A DNA stretch of 64,000 nucleotides from NCBI RefSeq assembly GCF_000264995.1, contig NW_006767436.1:905414-969413 (forward strand), written 5' to 3'. The stretch is from Punctularia strigosozonata HHB-11173 SS5. Its lineage: Eukaryota > Basidiomycota > Agaricomycetes > Corticiales > Punctulariaceae. The notes under the pieces are model-generated. The model searched no databases. It was not told the origin of the DNA and saw only the letters and a program-made list of their open reading frames with translations. Shown in pieces: positions 1 through 11,968 of the stretch. The position numbers and the translations under genes are program-made. Within the stretch, counting starts at the first letter, position 1. Each line of letters opens with the position of its first letter.

Positions 1-697
1 ACTACGCGGGCAGCGGCATCAAATGGAAGCTCGCGAACACGACGCGAACTAAGCACAAGTCCTGGTTCTCCGAGGTCGGGCCCGACAGCTCGCTCCAGAC
101 TGCGATGAAAAAGAAGCTGCGCCAGGGCGGCAAGGCGGATCTGAACGTGTACACCGTCGGTTTCGAGAGCGGCAGCGGCGCCGGTCTTCTCGGCTACTCG
201 ACCTTCCCGTCATCGTATGACAGCAATCCCCAGGACGATGGCGTCGTCATGCTCTTCTCGTCCGTGCCTGGTGGTTCGACCGAAAACTACAACCTCGGCC
301 GCACGCTTACGCACGAGGCTGGACACTGGGTCGGGCTGTACCACACCTTCCAGGGCGGATGCTCCGGCTCTGGCGATCATGTTTCCGACACGCCCGCTGA
401 GGCCTCGGCTGCCTCTGGATGCCCGAGCAGCCGGGACACTTGCTCATCTTCCGGTGCTGACCCTATCCGTGCGTATTCTATTTCTGTCCGACCACACTCG
501 TGCAGCATGTGTCTGATGCGTGTGTCTGAATAGATAACTACATGGACTACACCTACGACTCCTGCATGAACCAATTCACAGACGGTGAGTGCGCCTTTGG
601 TCCGCTCAGGGTAATCTTGCTTACGCGGGTGCGCTATGTAGGCCAGATCAAGCGCCTCAAATCCCAGATGGCCACTTATCGCGATGTTTCTCTGTGA
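1..697 (+). CDS. M43-family (pappalysin-like) extracellular metalloprotease, 3' part
   Basis: Zinc metalloprotease of the M43 family, normally secreted and broad in substrate. The gene enters from the left edge, so the signal peptide and propeptide lie outside the window. The frame starting at base 3 is open. Residues HEAGHWVGLYH (around base 310-345) are the extended zinc site HExxHxxGxxH. A 65-nt intron (469-533) joins to give DPIHNYMDYTYDSCM, the conserved Met-turn region of this family, and a second intron (585-641) leads to the last exon ending in a TGA at 695-697. The C-terminal NQFTDGQIKRLKSQMATYR is also typical of fungal M43 enzymes. The family assignment is firm; the substrate is unknown. 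Confidence 0.93.
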
Positions 698-1091
698 TTC
701 CCGCAGTATGCCTGGGATCCGGATGCCTTCATTCGTTCAGATCTAGATACCCTGTAGAAAAGTCGATAGCACTAAAACAACGGAAACTTGCACACACTAA
801 CGTTGAGTTTACAACGTTGGCAGCCTACGGCAGTGGGCCGACGCTACTTGCGATGCGAATTGCGGCGCCGTGACCAAGGGTAAACGAGAGCGTCGAAACG
901 GAGACGGAACGAGATTTGAATTTGAGGTGGCGGTAGACACCGTCAGGATCGGATGCGGGGCCCCCACGCCGGCCAGGCACCGGAGGCATCCCTCCGAGTC
1001 CCTCAGGCTCCATCCTGTCTGGGTCACCGTGATGAGAATTCCCCATTCCACTCCTCCCGCTCTCTCCTATTCACCCCGAGCTCTGAGATAG
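698..1091. other. Intergenic, no gene seen
   Basis: 394 bp between two genes on the plus strand. It should hold the terminator of the protease and the promoter of the RTA1-like gene. Only short overlapping ORFs on both strands occur; none resembles a family I know. Confidence 0.6.
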
Positions 1092-2432
1092 ATGTCGGCG
1101 AGACTGACCTGGGCGGCCTGCCTGACCCTCGCAGTCTACGCGGTATTCGTCGAGGGACGTCAGCAACCCACCATACCGAGACCTGCTGACCCCTTTGCGG
1201 ATCCGAAACACGACCCATACAACCCTCTGCGGTACATCGCGTCAAATGTTTTAACCGCTATCGCATTCAGTGAGTGCGCGAAGCATATGTTTCTCTTCCT
1301 TTCGCGACGAGTTTCAAGATTCGCGAGAAGCCCCTCCTTACTCCCGACCGCTGGCCATTTGCCCAGAAATGGTGCTTCTCGCACTTGTTATGTTTAAGAT
1401 GATCCTGAGATTCGATATCTCACATCCTACCCTTTGCTTAGGCTTGATCGTGCTATGTGCGCTCATCCAGACATATTGGATGCGACGATGGGGTGCGCGA
1501 TGGATGTCGGCGATGGTCATTGGCGAATATTGTGAGTACGGACCGCTGCCTCTTCTGATATGGGAAATTGGGAATAACATATACGTCTTCCAGGCTTTGC
1601 TGTTGGTCTTGCCTGCCGCTTTGGTCTCCACGAGCATCCGGAGAGTAAAGGGATCTACATAGCGGAATATCTATTCGTGGTGCTCTCGGTAAGCCCATTT
1701 CTGAGTTAGACTGCCCCTCTCCATCTCACACGATGGGTCAAATAGCCATGTGCCTTCATTGCAGCCGATTACGTGCTGCTTGGCCGTATCGCCCGGCATC
1801 TCAATGCGAACCAGTACCTGGCCGTCCCTCCACGGCGCATAACGCTCATCTTCGTCTGCTCCGACGTGACCACCTTCCTCATTCAGGCGGCCGGAGGATC
1901 GCTCGCCATATCCGCGAACCACCCAGAGCTCCAGAAGGCGGGGTCACACATAGTCCTAGTCGGGTTGGCGCTGCAACTCGCATCTTTTGCCTTCTTCACC
2001 TGCGTCCATCTCCTCTTCCTCTACCGCGTTCACAAGCACGACCCAGAAGTCTGGATTAGAGACGCTGGCCGGAAATGGTACCACGACTGGCGTACGCTCG
2101 CGGCTGCCCTCAGCCTGAGCTGCGTTGGCATCCTTATCCGGTCCACCTACCGAACGATCGAGCTCTCGCAGGGCTTCGACGGCAAACTCTCTACGACCGA
2201 ATCATACTTCTACGGCTTGGACACGCTCCCGCTAGCCGTCGCCGTCTTCGTTTATATCCCATTCTGGCCGGGTCGGTTCATTCCACCTCTGCCGAAGACG
2301 GTTGGCAACTCGGAAGAGAAGGATTTGGAAGCGGCGAAGACAAGCACAGGCACAGTTGTGCCAGAAGGCGCCATTCCGGAGAAGACTGCGCGCACCTCGG
2401 GCGTGGAAGAGCCTTCGCTCACGCCTGCCTGA
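1092..2432 (+). CDS. RTA1-like seven-transmembrane protein
   Basis: Member of the fungal RTA1/RTM1/RSB1 family of 7-TM plasma-membrane proteins, linked in yeast to resistance to toxic compounds and to sphingoid-base export. I read four exons: 1092-1269, 1442-1531, 1594-1688 and 1746-2432, giving 349 residues. The joins yield TAIAFSLIVLCALIQTYWM, then RFGLHEHPESKGIYIAEYLF, then LSPCAFIAADYVLLGRI, all family hallmarks, followed by DVTTFLIQAAGGSLA in the central helices. The N-terminus has a hydrophobic stretch and a DPYNPL segment before the first core helix. The C-terminal 50 residues are polar and cytosolic-like. The 172-nt first intron is longer than the others, so that junction is the least certain part. 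Confidence 0.88.
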
Positions 2433-2728
2433 TTTCATGCAATCCGTTTACTCATCTCACCTCGGCTCTTGTAGATATTTGTTGTTTCGCTGTTCTCATG
2501 ATACCCGCTCAAGATAGGGTGAATCTCAATCCGGTTTCATATCTGGACATTCCAGACTTCCATTCGTTATTATATACGCGTACGGCGGGTATCAGCCTTG
2601 CGCATAGAGACAAGGGTCGACACAAATACATTACATGGATCACGGACTCGGCGGGCCAAGCAAAGCGTACAAATATCTCATAAATCGCCACAGAATGCCC
2701 GAAGTCGGGTTTACCAGGATTTGATCGC

Positions 2729-5512
2729 CTAATAAGGACTGTTCACGATGCCAGAGCGGCTGATTCGAGGGCCAGGGGCAAGCGAGGCACGAGTGGGACG
2801 CTTCAAGTTCTTCCTGTTGATGTTCAGAACGTTGTTCTGTAGGGCAACAATCTGTGGTGGCGATATGTGAGCAAATAGGTAGCTTTCTTGAATTCGGGTG
2901 TCCACGCACAATCTCTTTGTCGTCGCCGAATCTGAAGCTGTCCTGGACGACCAGATCTTCATACTTCTTGATTTCGTACTTGTCAAGCTGGCCCTTCTTG
3001 ACCTTGTTGAAGTCCCAGGCAACGATATATTGACCAGTGGAAGTGACGATGGCGTTCTCTGTCTGACCCTCGCCCACGTTGAACCTGTAATTTTCGATCA
3101 GCCCGTGTAGAAGGACGGTCCGGGAGGGGTATGCATACCGCGCTGAAGTGAAGGAAACTTCATTGCCCATGTAGGCAACGTGCTCCGGACGTAGCTGCAG
3201 GCGCCTTGGGATCGGCTTCGCGGTGGCGGGGAAACTCCTGTCGAAGCCTAGCTGACCTGCATATCTTCCCTCGCCAATCAATGTATCGATCAAGAGGAGA
3301 TACGTCTTAGTGGTGGCCACGATCCATCGTCCATCTGCGGTCACGTCAATACCCAGGATCGGATCACCCAAGGGCGGCAGAGCCGTCTTCGCGTTCTTCC
3401 CGATAGTGTCGAACAAACGGATGTCACCTTTCTCGGAAGCGACGGCGAGTTTTCCAGAAGCGGTCGTAGTGACGCCAGAGAACTTGTTCTTGCCGGCATA
3501 TTGTTTGTACTGGGAGTCAACCATCTTATTGCCCGATACACGGGGGTCGATGCGGAAGAGTGCGTTCCCGGAGGCACCGACGAGCGTTTGCTCAGTCGTC
3601 ATCTGGGCGAACTTGTTGTCGGGCGCCATGTGGTCCACCGTGATATCATCGTGTACTTTCCACTCTTCGACGATCTTGCCGCGCTCGATGTCCATGCTAT
3701 ACAGCGCATGGGGCTCCAGCGGATTCATGATGACCATCGTCGTATCTTGGTCGTGCAGCATCATCTTGAAACAGTCTCAATTTCTGCCTCCATGTTCGCT
3801 TGCGATACAGGGAGACGCACCCTCTTTGGATCGAACTCTTTCCCCTTCGGCGTAGCGAGCTTGTTGAGCGTGCTCTGGTACTTGACATGGCCGTCTTCAT
3901 CATAACGGAAGACACCAATCTTCCCACCTCGAGAGACATAAGAGCGATCTCCTTTGTATCCCACAGTGAGTTGGGAGTTGCGTTCGCCTTTAGGGAGCTT
4001 TGGCGCGTCTGCGTCTTCCTCTTCCTCCTCTTCTTCCTCGTCGCTCGCTTCTGCGAAATACAGAGGTAAGGGCGTGTCATCGATTAAGGATACGATATAT
4101 ATTCACCTAGATCAGGGTCGAGTTCGTTAGCGACGTCTTCCTCTTCATCCTCGTCATCCTCCGGGTCCGCCATGATTACGTCTTCGTCAAGGTTCGCACG
4201 TTTCACGTACTGCTGCTCATCCTCCTTGATCTTGCCCCAGGGCACCTGATTCAACGTCTCCCATTTCGCCTTGGTGAATGCGTCCATGAAGTTCTCAAAA
4301 CTGCCCTCCCCTTCAAATCTCAGACACCAGCTGCTGCTAGCGCCACCTCTTTCGGAGAGATGACACCACGTGAACGATAACATCTTGGCAGAGTAACGTT
4401 CGCTCATGTCAGTGGTGATAGCGTGCATGAGCACGTCCCCATCCGCGCTGGTGGCGACTAAATAGTAGGCGAAAGGCGCCTCAGGCTTGGACACGATGCG
4501 CACGGTGACGTCGGCATATTTCGAGTATTGTTCGTTATCGGGTTCCCAAAGCCAAAGCTCAGCGGATTCGTCGACAAGAGTGGGCAGTGCGTCGGCCGCA
4601 GATTCAACCTTTGGGCGGGTTGCAGGCGGGGCAACGGGAGGTGCGGGGCCAGCGGAGGTTGCCGCCGCCGCCGATCCTGACGCAGACCTCGCTTTCGCGG
4701 CGACCCGTTTCTTCGCTGGTGGTCTATGCAAGCACGGTAAATGGGGACGCCGCTGATACCGAACAAGAATAGAACTTACTGCCAGGTGAACTCTTGCAGA
4801 TCAGCATCGGTCGTGTTGTCGGCGCTCGTTTGGTATTTACGCTCGTACATCGCCCTGTACATACACGTCTCGAAGAACGCAACGGTGGGTTCGTTCGTAC
4901 CCGTGGCGACGAACTCGTATGTTTCGTCTATATCGCCTTCGAGGTCTCGCCAGATGAGCGTTGGTTCGCCTTCCGGTGTCTTGCCTGTGCGGAAGCATAG
5001 TTCTTCGCCGATCAGGAAGGTTCGTTCCTCATCGGCTGCAGGTGCGCAAGAAGCTTTCGTTAGCGGTGATAAAGGCATGTATATAGATCATCGCGCACTT
5101 TCGTCTTCGTCTTCAAGCAGTTCCTGGTCCCCTTCTTCGTACACCCTCGTGATCACGAGCGAGAAAGCGTGCGGATGTTGTGGCACGCGTCGAACAGTGG
5201 CCATAGCATCGTTATAGCTGGTCGTTCATATATGCTTCATGAGACGTCCCAGCAGAGATCAATTGAAACGTACATGCACTCCCTGGAACTACGAATGTTC
5301 TCCGGTCGTACGAGATAGAGCTGTCCAGTGGAGATCTTGACAACCTCCGCAGCGTTTGGGTCGTCTACCAACCGCTTCGAGATAAAGACGTATAGACGGT
5401 CAATTATCCGCGCACTCACGCCAGACCTTCCCCATAACTGAGAACACGTAGTATCAATATGTAGAGCACGCAAAGATGTTAGGAGGTACACACGGGTTCT
5501 GAATATGTTCAT
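2729..5512 (-). CDS. VID27: VID27 vacuolar import and degradation protein
   Basis: Homolog of yeast Vid27, a conserved cytoplasmic protein linked to vacuolar import and degradation of gluconeogenic enzymes; its biochemical role is unsettled. The first exons are tiny: 5494-5512 (19 nt) and 5420-5437 (18 nt) splice to a third starting at 5364, giving the conserved start MNIFRTLMGKVWHDPNAAEV followed by KISTGQLYLVRPENIRSSRE. Downstream come a PH-like N-domain, an acidic low-complexity linker (DPEDDEDEEEDVANELDPD) and a C-terminal WD-like beta-propeller (EEWKVHDDITVDHMAPDNKF, GVTTTASGKLAVASEKGDIR). A 56-nt intron near 3770-3825 restores FDPKRMMLHDQDTTMVIMNP. The C-terminus is IVALQNNVLNINRKNLKRPT and about 20 more residues, ending at 2729. 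A complete gene with at least eight introns. Confidence 0.93.
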
Positions 5513-6284
5513 GGTGGGCGATGATGGCTTGCAGACAAAGGGGTTGGTGCAGAAGACGGTCGACGCGTTTAGCAGGTCTTGTCGCGCAAGGCACGCTTTT
5601 GCTTCTTTGGCGCTCATCTTGTGTTGAAAACCCGATATACATGTCTTCGCCAACGCGATTCACGTCTTCTCCTGATCCGGACCAAGGCATGGATCACTAC
5701 AGGATTCAAAGCTTCACGAGAACTGACTCGACTCAACAAACAGGTGCGTCCTCGCCCTTGACCGACGCGAACCTCCGCAACCGTCATCATGCAAACCGCA
5801 ATGTTTCCGCAGAAGTATGTCTTGGTTGAGGAAACTGAGCGTATGTAGTGCAAACACTAAACCTCGGACTTGCTAGCCTTCGTCTCCGGCGGGGTCAGTC
5901 TCTGAGGGCACCATGTTCACTAACGGATCCTTCGCTACACCCAACCGCAATGCCAACGCGTCCGCCTTCGCTCCTATTCCAAGAAAGACCATAATACGCA
6001 TTGACCACACTATGGTGACTTGCTTCGATCCTGCGGACAAAGAATTATACGGCTTGTGGGCACCAGGCGCATAAGGACCTCCGTGTTCGGTTCTTTGTAA
6101 CTGGGCAGCAGCATATAGGGACGATCCAAAGTTCTATTTGTTAAGGATGCTCAGAGATATGCTATTCATTTGATATCCTATGACTAATACAGTTAATGAT
6201 TACTATGGCGCACTGTGAAGAAGGCTGTGATGGGAGGTATCGCTGGTCGGTAGTGGAGTAAGGTCAGGAAGTGGTGGAGATTCG
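5513..6284. other. Intergenic between VID27 start and CENP-A end
   Basis: 772 bp upstream of VID27 and downstream of CENP-A, both on the minus strand. It must hold the VID27 promoter. It also contains one minus-strand open stretch with coding character, listed separately. No other gene is visible. Confidence 0.5.
5873..6140 (-). CDS. Possible small minus-strand exon, unrecognised
   Basis: The frame ending at a TAG (5873-5875) is open for about 88 codons and reads like protein: LQRTEHGGPYAPGAHKPYNS, then VTIVWSMRIMVFLGIGAKAD and a polar acidic tail. One short hydrophobic segment is present. A plausible acceptor (CAAATAG) lies just upstream at about 6140, but I find no start-codon exon before the CENP-A coding end. 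An in-frame Met occurs only at MRIMVF. It could be the last exon of a small mitochondrial-type single-TM protein, or chance. Function unknown. Confidence 0.3.
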
Positions 6285-6973
<689 letters not shown>

Positions 6974-7716
6974 GATCTTCCTATGGCTGGTGTCTTGTAC
7001 GAATGCGTTCTTGGTGCACCGATTCACGCGTTCAAGAAGAAAGGCGGAGTTGTTCCGAGTGGAGCCAATTAATCTCGCTGTAGGTATCGCTATGAGAGTA
7101 GAAAGGAATGAAAAGCAGGAAATGCAGCAGGCGGCCTCCTAAGCAATCCGGGAGGAGAGTCGGGATTTCGCGAGGTTGAACAACGGTCATGTGATCGCTC
7201 TTCTACACCAAGAATTCGATTGTCCAGAACATAACGCTCGGCCTTGCCGCTTGACTCAACCCGGAACCAAATGCTTACCACCATGACGGCCCATACAAAT
7301 GGGCACAGTGCTGGTCCATTTATCAGGATTCGATCGACCGGGATCTTTCTGACATTATCGGCTATCGTGCAAGATTAGGACGTTTGTCTGACCGTGACCT
7401 CTTGGGACTTCTGGAATTGACACGCTCCCAACCTCGTTGACGTTCGCACGAGAAAAGTGTTATCTCGGAATTACATACTGCGCCTCCAGTCTCCTCTTGG
7501 TATACCCTGTCGATGACTGTCGATGACAGTAGACTGTCTGCAGCCAATCACTTGGCTTCACTGCTTTCGGTGAATTTGACGTGAATGTGAGAGCGCTCTC
7601 GAACTCGTACTCGTGACCGATGGACCTGTGGGATGATAAACCTGGTCGAAACTCTGTGAACTGTATATGGTCGATCTATCGCAGCAAGAGCGTTGTCAAG
7701 AGCACCGAAGTGGAGG
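6974..7716. other. Divergent intergenic region, no gene seen
   Basis: 743 bp between the divergently transcribed CENP-A and DUF6535 genes, so both promoters should be here. Short ORFs exist on both strands (for example a 64-codon minus ORF at 7090-7284) but none has family-like content. Confidence 0.55.
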
Positions 7717-9990
7717 ATGGATTTAACTCGCCACGACGTAGCCGAATCGCAATCCGAACCAGATGGCTGGTCAGCTTGTTGCAAGGCAATGAAGGCGTAC
7801 GACGAAGATATGATTGCTCGGTGGAAGGACGAAATAGACACTTTGCTCGTTTTCGTGAGTTTTAATCAAATCACCTCCTGCGCTCTAATCGTACCCGCCC
7901 AGGCTGGTCTTCTTTCCGGAGTCCTCACCGCATTTCTGATTGAGTCATACAAACTACTGTCCGTCGACTTCGCCCAGTTATCGACAGAGTTGTTGATCCA
8001 TATCCTGGCAAAATTGGACCAGTCTGCTGTCAACGTCACGACGGAACCAATGCTGGCCAACTTCGCCGCGTATACTCCGAGTACATCATCCGTCCGTGTC
8101 AACATATTGTGGTTCTCTGGACTGGTGTTCACTCTGCTTGCATCGCTCTTAGCTATCGCCGTCAAGCAGTGGCTGAGGGAATACCTTGTATGGGTCTCGT
8201 TGCCACCGTCACGGGATACTGTGCGCCTCCGTCAATTTTGCTTCGATGGTTTAGGTAATTGGCACATGGAGGATATCGTCGCGCTTCTCCCGGTGTTGCT
8301 GCAAATCTCCGTCATACTGTTTCTATGCGGTATGGTCGATCTTCTGTGGACACTGCATCGTGTCGTGGCAGGAGTTATTACCGCCTTCGTTGGTTCATTC
8401 CTTTTTGTGGCACTTACTAGTGCCATCCTCCCCATGGTTGTGGCTGGGTGCCCATACAAGTCCCCTTTGGCTTGGATCTTGCTCAAGACGAAGTTGGCTG
8501 TGCTCTGGCCCCTGGTCAGGCTACTTAGGATGGGGTCGTATGTCCTGGAGGCCGTTCGGTACGGCAGGGAACAGGCGTCCGAGTTGTGGTATACGTCCCG
8601 GTGGACTGATTGGATGTCTGATCACTCGCGTTCCCTCGGAACTTGGCTAGATCATGACATGGACGTCATCCGCAGATTGCGATATCAATTATTAGGAAAC
8701 CACTACGACATCCGGGCTTTCGTTTGGGCGCACCGTACCAAGTTCGACGATGACCTTCATGATTCCGTCATGCCCTGCTTGAATGCGCTGATAGCGGAAG
8801 CCGAGGAGGAGCCATCAACCAAACCCGCGCTTCCTGCCTTCCCAGTGTGCATGTCAATCACCGACTCAGTATTGGACATCGCTAGTCACAGCCTCGGTTA
8901 TTATGACTCGCCGTCATTGTGTGCCGACCTCAACTTGGATTCACACATGCTGCATACAAAGCTATCGCTGCGTCAATTGAAACCTTGGGTCAAACGCAGG
9001 TATCTGCGTATGCTGCTCGACGCCTTAATACACTCGACTTCGCAGTCGGTAGCTAGTCCAGCGTCAGGTCCTCGCCAAACATCCGCAGTCGAGATTCTGC
9101 TCCTCCTTAGAAGACTTTTTGGGTCCCCAGACGTCTCTGAAAACGAAGATTTCGCTGCAGAATACGCTCGTCAACTAGTTGCCATCACCGAAACCCTGCA
9201 CTCGGTGGGGTCGACCCATATTTCTATCGGAGCACGTACCCAGGTCCTCGCGGCTCAGGCATTATATGAGCTGCTTCGTTTTGTGAATCTGCAGCGGCCC
9301 GCACCACCTTGTGATCCTGGATTTTCTGATGATGGTCTGTATCACATTGGTATCGGTTTCTGATGTCAACCGGCTCACTATTTCGCAGAGGTGTTCAGTC
9401 TTCTCGCCAATGCTAGGCTTGTTGAAAAAGTCGCTCGAATCAATCTATACAGAGAGAGAACGGATCGTCAGTTCTTCATATATTCAGCTGCGGCTGCATT
9501 GGAGGCGTTGGCATCTGGTCCCGAAATCGATGACGCCCGCAGGCGCGAGGTAGAGGATCTACTGTATGCTATGCATGACTTCCTCGACAGTTGTTATCGG
9601 AACGGGCTCGAAAACTTAACCGAAGGACCAACGTTCCCGTGGTATAGGCAGCTGCGGTCCCTCATAGCCAGGAACGACATTGGTCCCGGAACCAAAAAAG
9701 CGACGAAAGATATTACGGAGGTTCTTGATGCCAGCAGAAGGCGCTATTTGATCGCTCCAAAGGCACACGACCGCGACGACGATAAACTCGAGGTATGGCT
9801 ACATTGCATGACGACCGAAGTTTGTCATCGCTTACGAAATGACGCAGATCCGCTGCGCCGCTTGCCAACTCGAGGCGACAAGATGATATTGTACACCGAG
9901 TGCTCATGGCTCCCAACTTCCTCCCGTGCCTGTGGGGGACCTCGCACGCTTTTCGTCTGCCTGCACAATGATCGTGTTTTCGTATATTGA
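7717..9990 (+). CDS. DUF6535 multi-pass membrane protein
   Basis: Member of DUF6535, a family expanded in Agaricomycetes and of unknown function. The start ATG at 7717 precedes the signature DGWSACCKAMKAYDEDMIAR. A 48-nt intron (7855-7902) divides by three and is open, so an unspliced read also lacks stops; splicing gives DTLLVFAGLLSGVLTAFLIE, the canonical first helix. Further helices follow at WFSGLVFTLLASLLAIAVKQ, then WLREYLVW, VALLPVLLQISVILFLCGMV and VGSFLFVALTSAILPMVVAG. The remaining C-terminal half is soluble and repeat-like. A second, 39-nt intron (9350-9388) links to the last exon. About 740 residues. The tail overlaps the coding end of the gene on the opposite strand by 87 bp. Confidence 0.85.
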
Positions 9991-11394
9991 GGAAAGAGCC
10001 TGACTTGCGGTGTTATTGAACTTCAGGGTAGATCCTTCGGAAGGGGATTGAGTCCGATCCCGTCTCAATATGACATGCAGGATATCCTGGGCAAGAAGTG
10101 AGTGAGGGTCACGCCGTAATCCGTTCTTATAGCGCACCCTTTGTGTCCCAAAGACCAGGACGAGGAACGTCCCCACTAATCCCAGTCAGTCATGGCACAC
10201 ATACGGACGGGTTGACGGGCTTACTTGTACACATCACCAAATCAGGCACAGCACTCATAGGAGTGGTGAATCCGATCAGAATAAGCCTGCTAACGATGAG
10301 TTCACGAAGATATAAAAGTAACGGATTCTCACAGTAGAGCCATCACCATGAGCCCGGTAAATGCAATGATCCTAAGGCTAGTATCCGCCATGAGAAGATT
10401 TTTGATGCCTGCTTTCCGAAGCGCCCTCCGTTGCTGGTACAGGTAGAAGATGATCCAGGCTTCATATGTGGACAATGAATTTCGGGTTACAATAGCGACA
10501 GATCACGATTACCTTCCATCAGCAGCGTGCCGCAGGTTAAGATACCAGCGAAAGTGGCAGCAACAGTGGTCCTGTGGGTAGAGCAGAGTTTTGGCATCAC
10601 CAAGGCCCGATCTCCAACGATCAACTCACGCGGTCTTTCCGGTGTACTGGCAATATGGCAGAAAGCTGTTGCGGACTACGAACTCCAGTTTATGTCCGCC
10701 AACCTAATAACACGCATCAATATATGCACGGGCTCTGTAGAGCATAGTCTTACCACGATCGTCGAGACGGCGAAGATGACAAACAGGGCATAGGGCAGAA
10801 TGAGAAGCTACATTAGGATCATAGTGAGCGTCCAGCGCAGAAGAGACACATAAGCCACGCACTCCAATAACGTTTGCTCCATTCGTGTGCGCTCGATGCC
10901 CGCGAATTGCCCCCCTGACCGAAATGAATACCTATGATAAACTGTCTTCAGTGATACTCTTGAATATGAGGAGGTCAATCAAACCTGATATGCCAGAGCG
11001 AACGAGGCTGCAGCGGTCCTGCATAGCGAGAGTTCAGGAACTAGTATCACATGTGATAGCATGCACGAACATGGATGCTTCGCCATTCCCTAAACCTGCT
11101 TGAAAGAGACAGACATTCACAGAAGGTTGTGGACCGGTCGCCCTCCAGTGTCCCGTGTAAAGCCTGCGGGAGGAAGGAATCAGAAGCTATCCTGCCCAAG
11201 ACGACGATGAGCGCTCACAAGATACTGTTAGATAGGCCTGCAAGGATTTCCGTGATGATTAGGTTTAGGAATAGCGGGTGTCGTGTAACTGTGCCGGAAA
11301 GCAGGCATATGGCAGCTAGGAGAGGCAAGCCAAAGTGTGACGGCCACACCCACATCACAAGCCAGGCAATTGCTCGCGAATCATCCTGGGCCAT
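9904..11394 (-). CDS. Fungal seven-transmembrane receptor-like protein
   Basis: Multi-exon 7-TM protein of a basidiomycete GPCR-like family without assigned ligand. The start ATG (11394) gives MAQDDSRAIAWLVMWVWPSH; the first exon continues FGLPLLAAICLLSGTV and NLIITEILAGLSNSI, then YTGHWRATGPQPS, a segment I recall as typical of this family. Later exons carry TM helices LLILPYALFVIFAVSTIV, TTVAATFAGILTCGTLLMEA with WIIFYLYQQRR, RIIAFTGLMVMALLGLILIG and VPDLVMCTMGTFLVLVFGT, then a cytosolic tail ending GGSWEP. At least seven small exons; the joins around 10,600-11,100 are uncertain. The coding end overlaps the end of the DUF6535 gene. Confidence 0.65.
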
Positions 11395-11968
11395 GATGGA
11401 ATGCCAAATGTGAGACGTGGACCAGAGAAGAATCTATGCCGTGCCAGCGGAAGCAGGATGGTCCAGCCTATACTCGTCCGGCGAGGAGAAAGTCGAACAA
11501 GCAGCGCTGGGTAGGTGGAGGTATGAAGGAACCCGAGCACTACACTCTCTTCCTTGGTTGCCAGACCACATGCAAGCCGGCGACCAAGATCCATCAAACC
11601 CGCTGTTCTTTGCTCATGACGTATATACCGTATCAGAAAACGGTCAAGCAAGTGTATGGGCCTTTGATAGAACCCCCGACAGATCGTTGCATGTGAGGCT
11701 GCGAGGGCACTGCTTCGTGGAGAGCGACCGGCTGATGGCGAGAGCCTGAGATACTGCTTGTATATCCGCTTCTGTCGATCCCTTTCTGGCCAGTGAACGC
11801 GCGGAGGTACACAGGCGTCAACTTCCATGATCTCAACTACTAAGCCACAGCACCGCTGTGTTTGATATTTGGCAGACTCAAGAACCTATCTGCGTCTCTT
11901 GTGGGCTATACACTGAAGGCGGTCCCCAGATCATCATTGTAATCGTTCTGTTCTTACAAGATATAATC
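11395..11968. other. Divergent intergenic region
   Basis: 574 bp between the start codons of the 7TM gene (minus) and CNS1 (plus). A 157-codon minus-strand ORF at 11355-11828 covers most of it but is compositionally unlike a protein family I know and overlaps the 7TM start. Most likely promoter and 5' UTR sequence for both genes. Confidence 0.5.

Noticed and set aside
11355-11828. 157-codon minus ORF upstream of the 7TM gene
   Set aside because: Overlaps the start exon of the 7TM protein in another frame and has no recognisable features.
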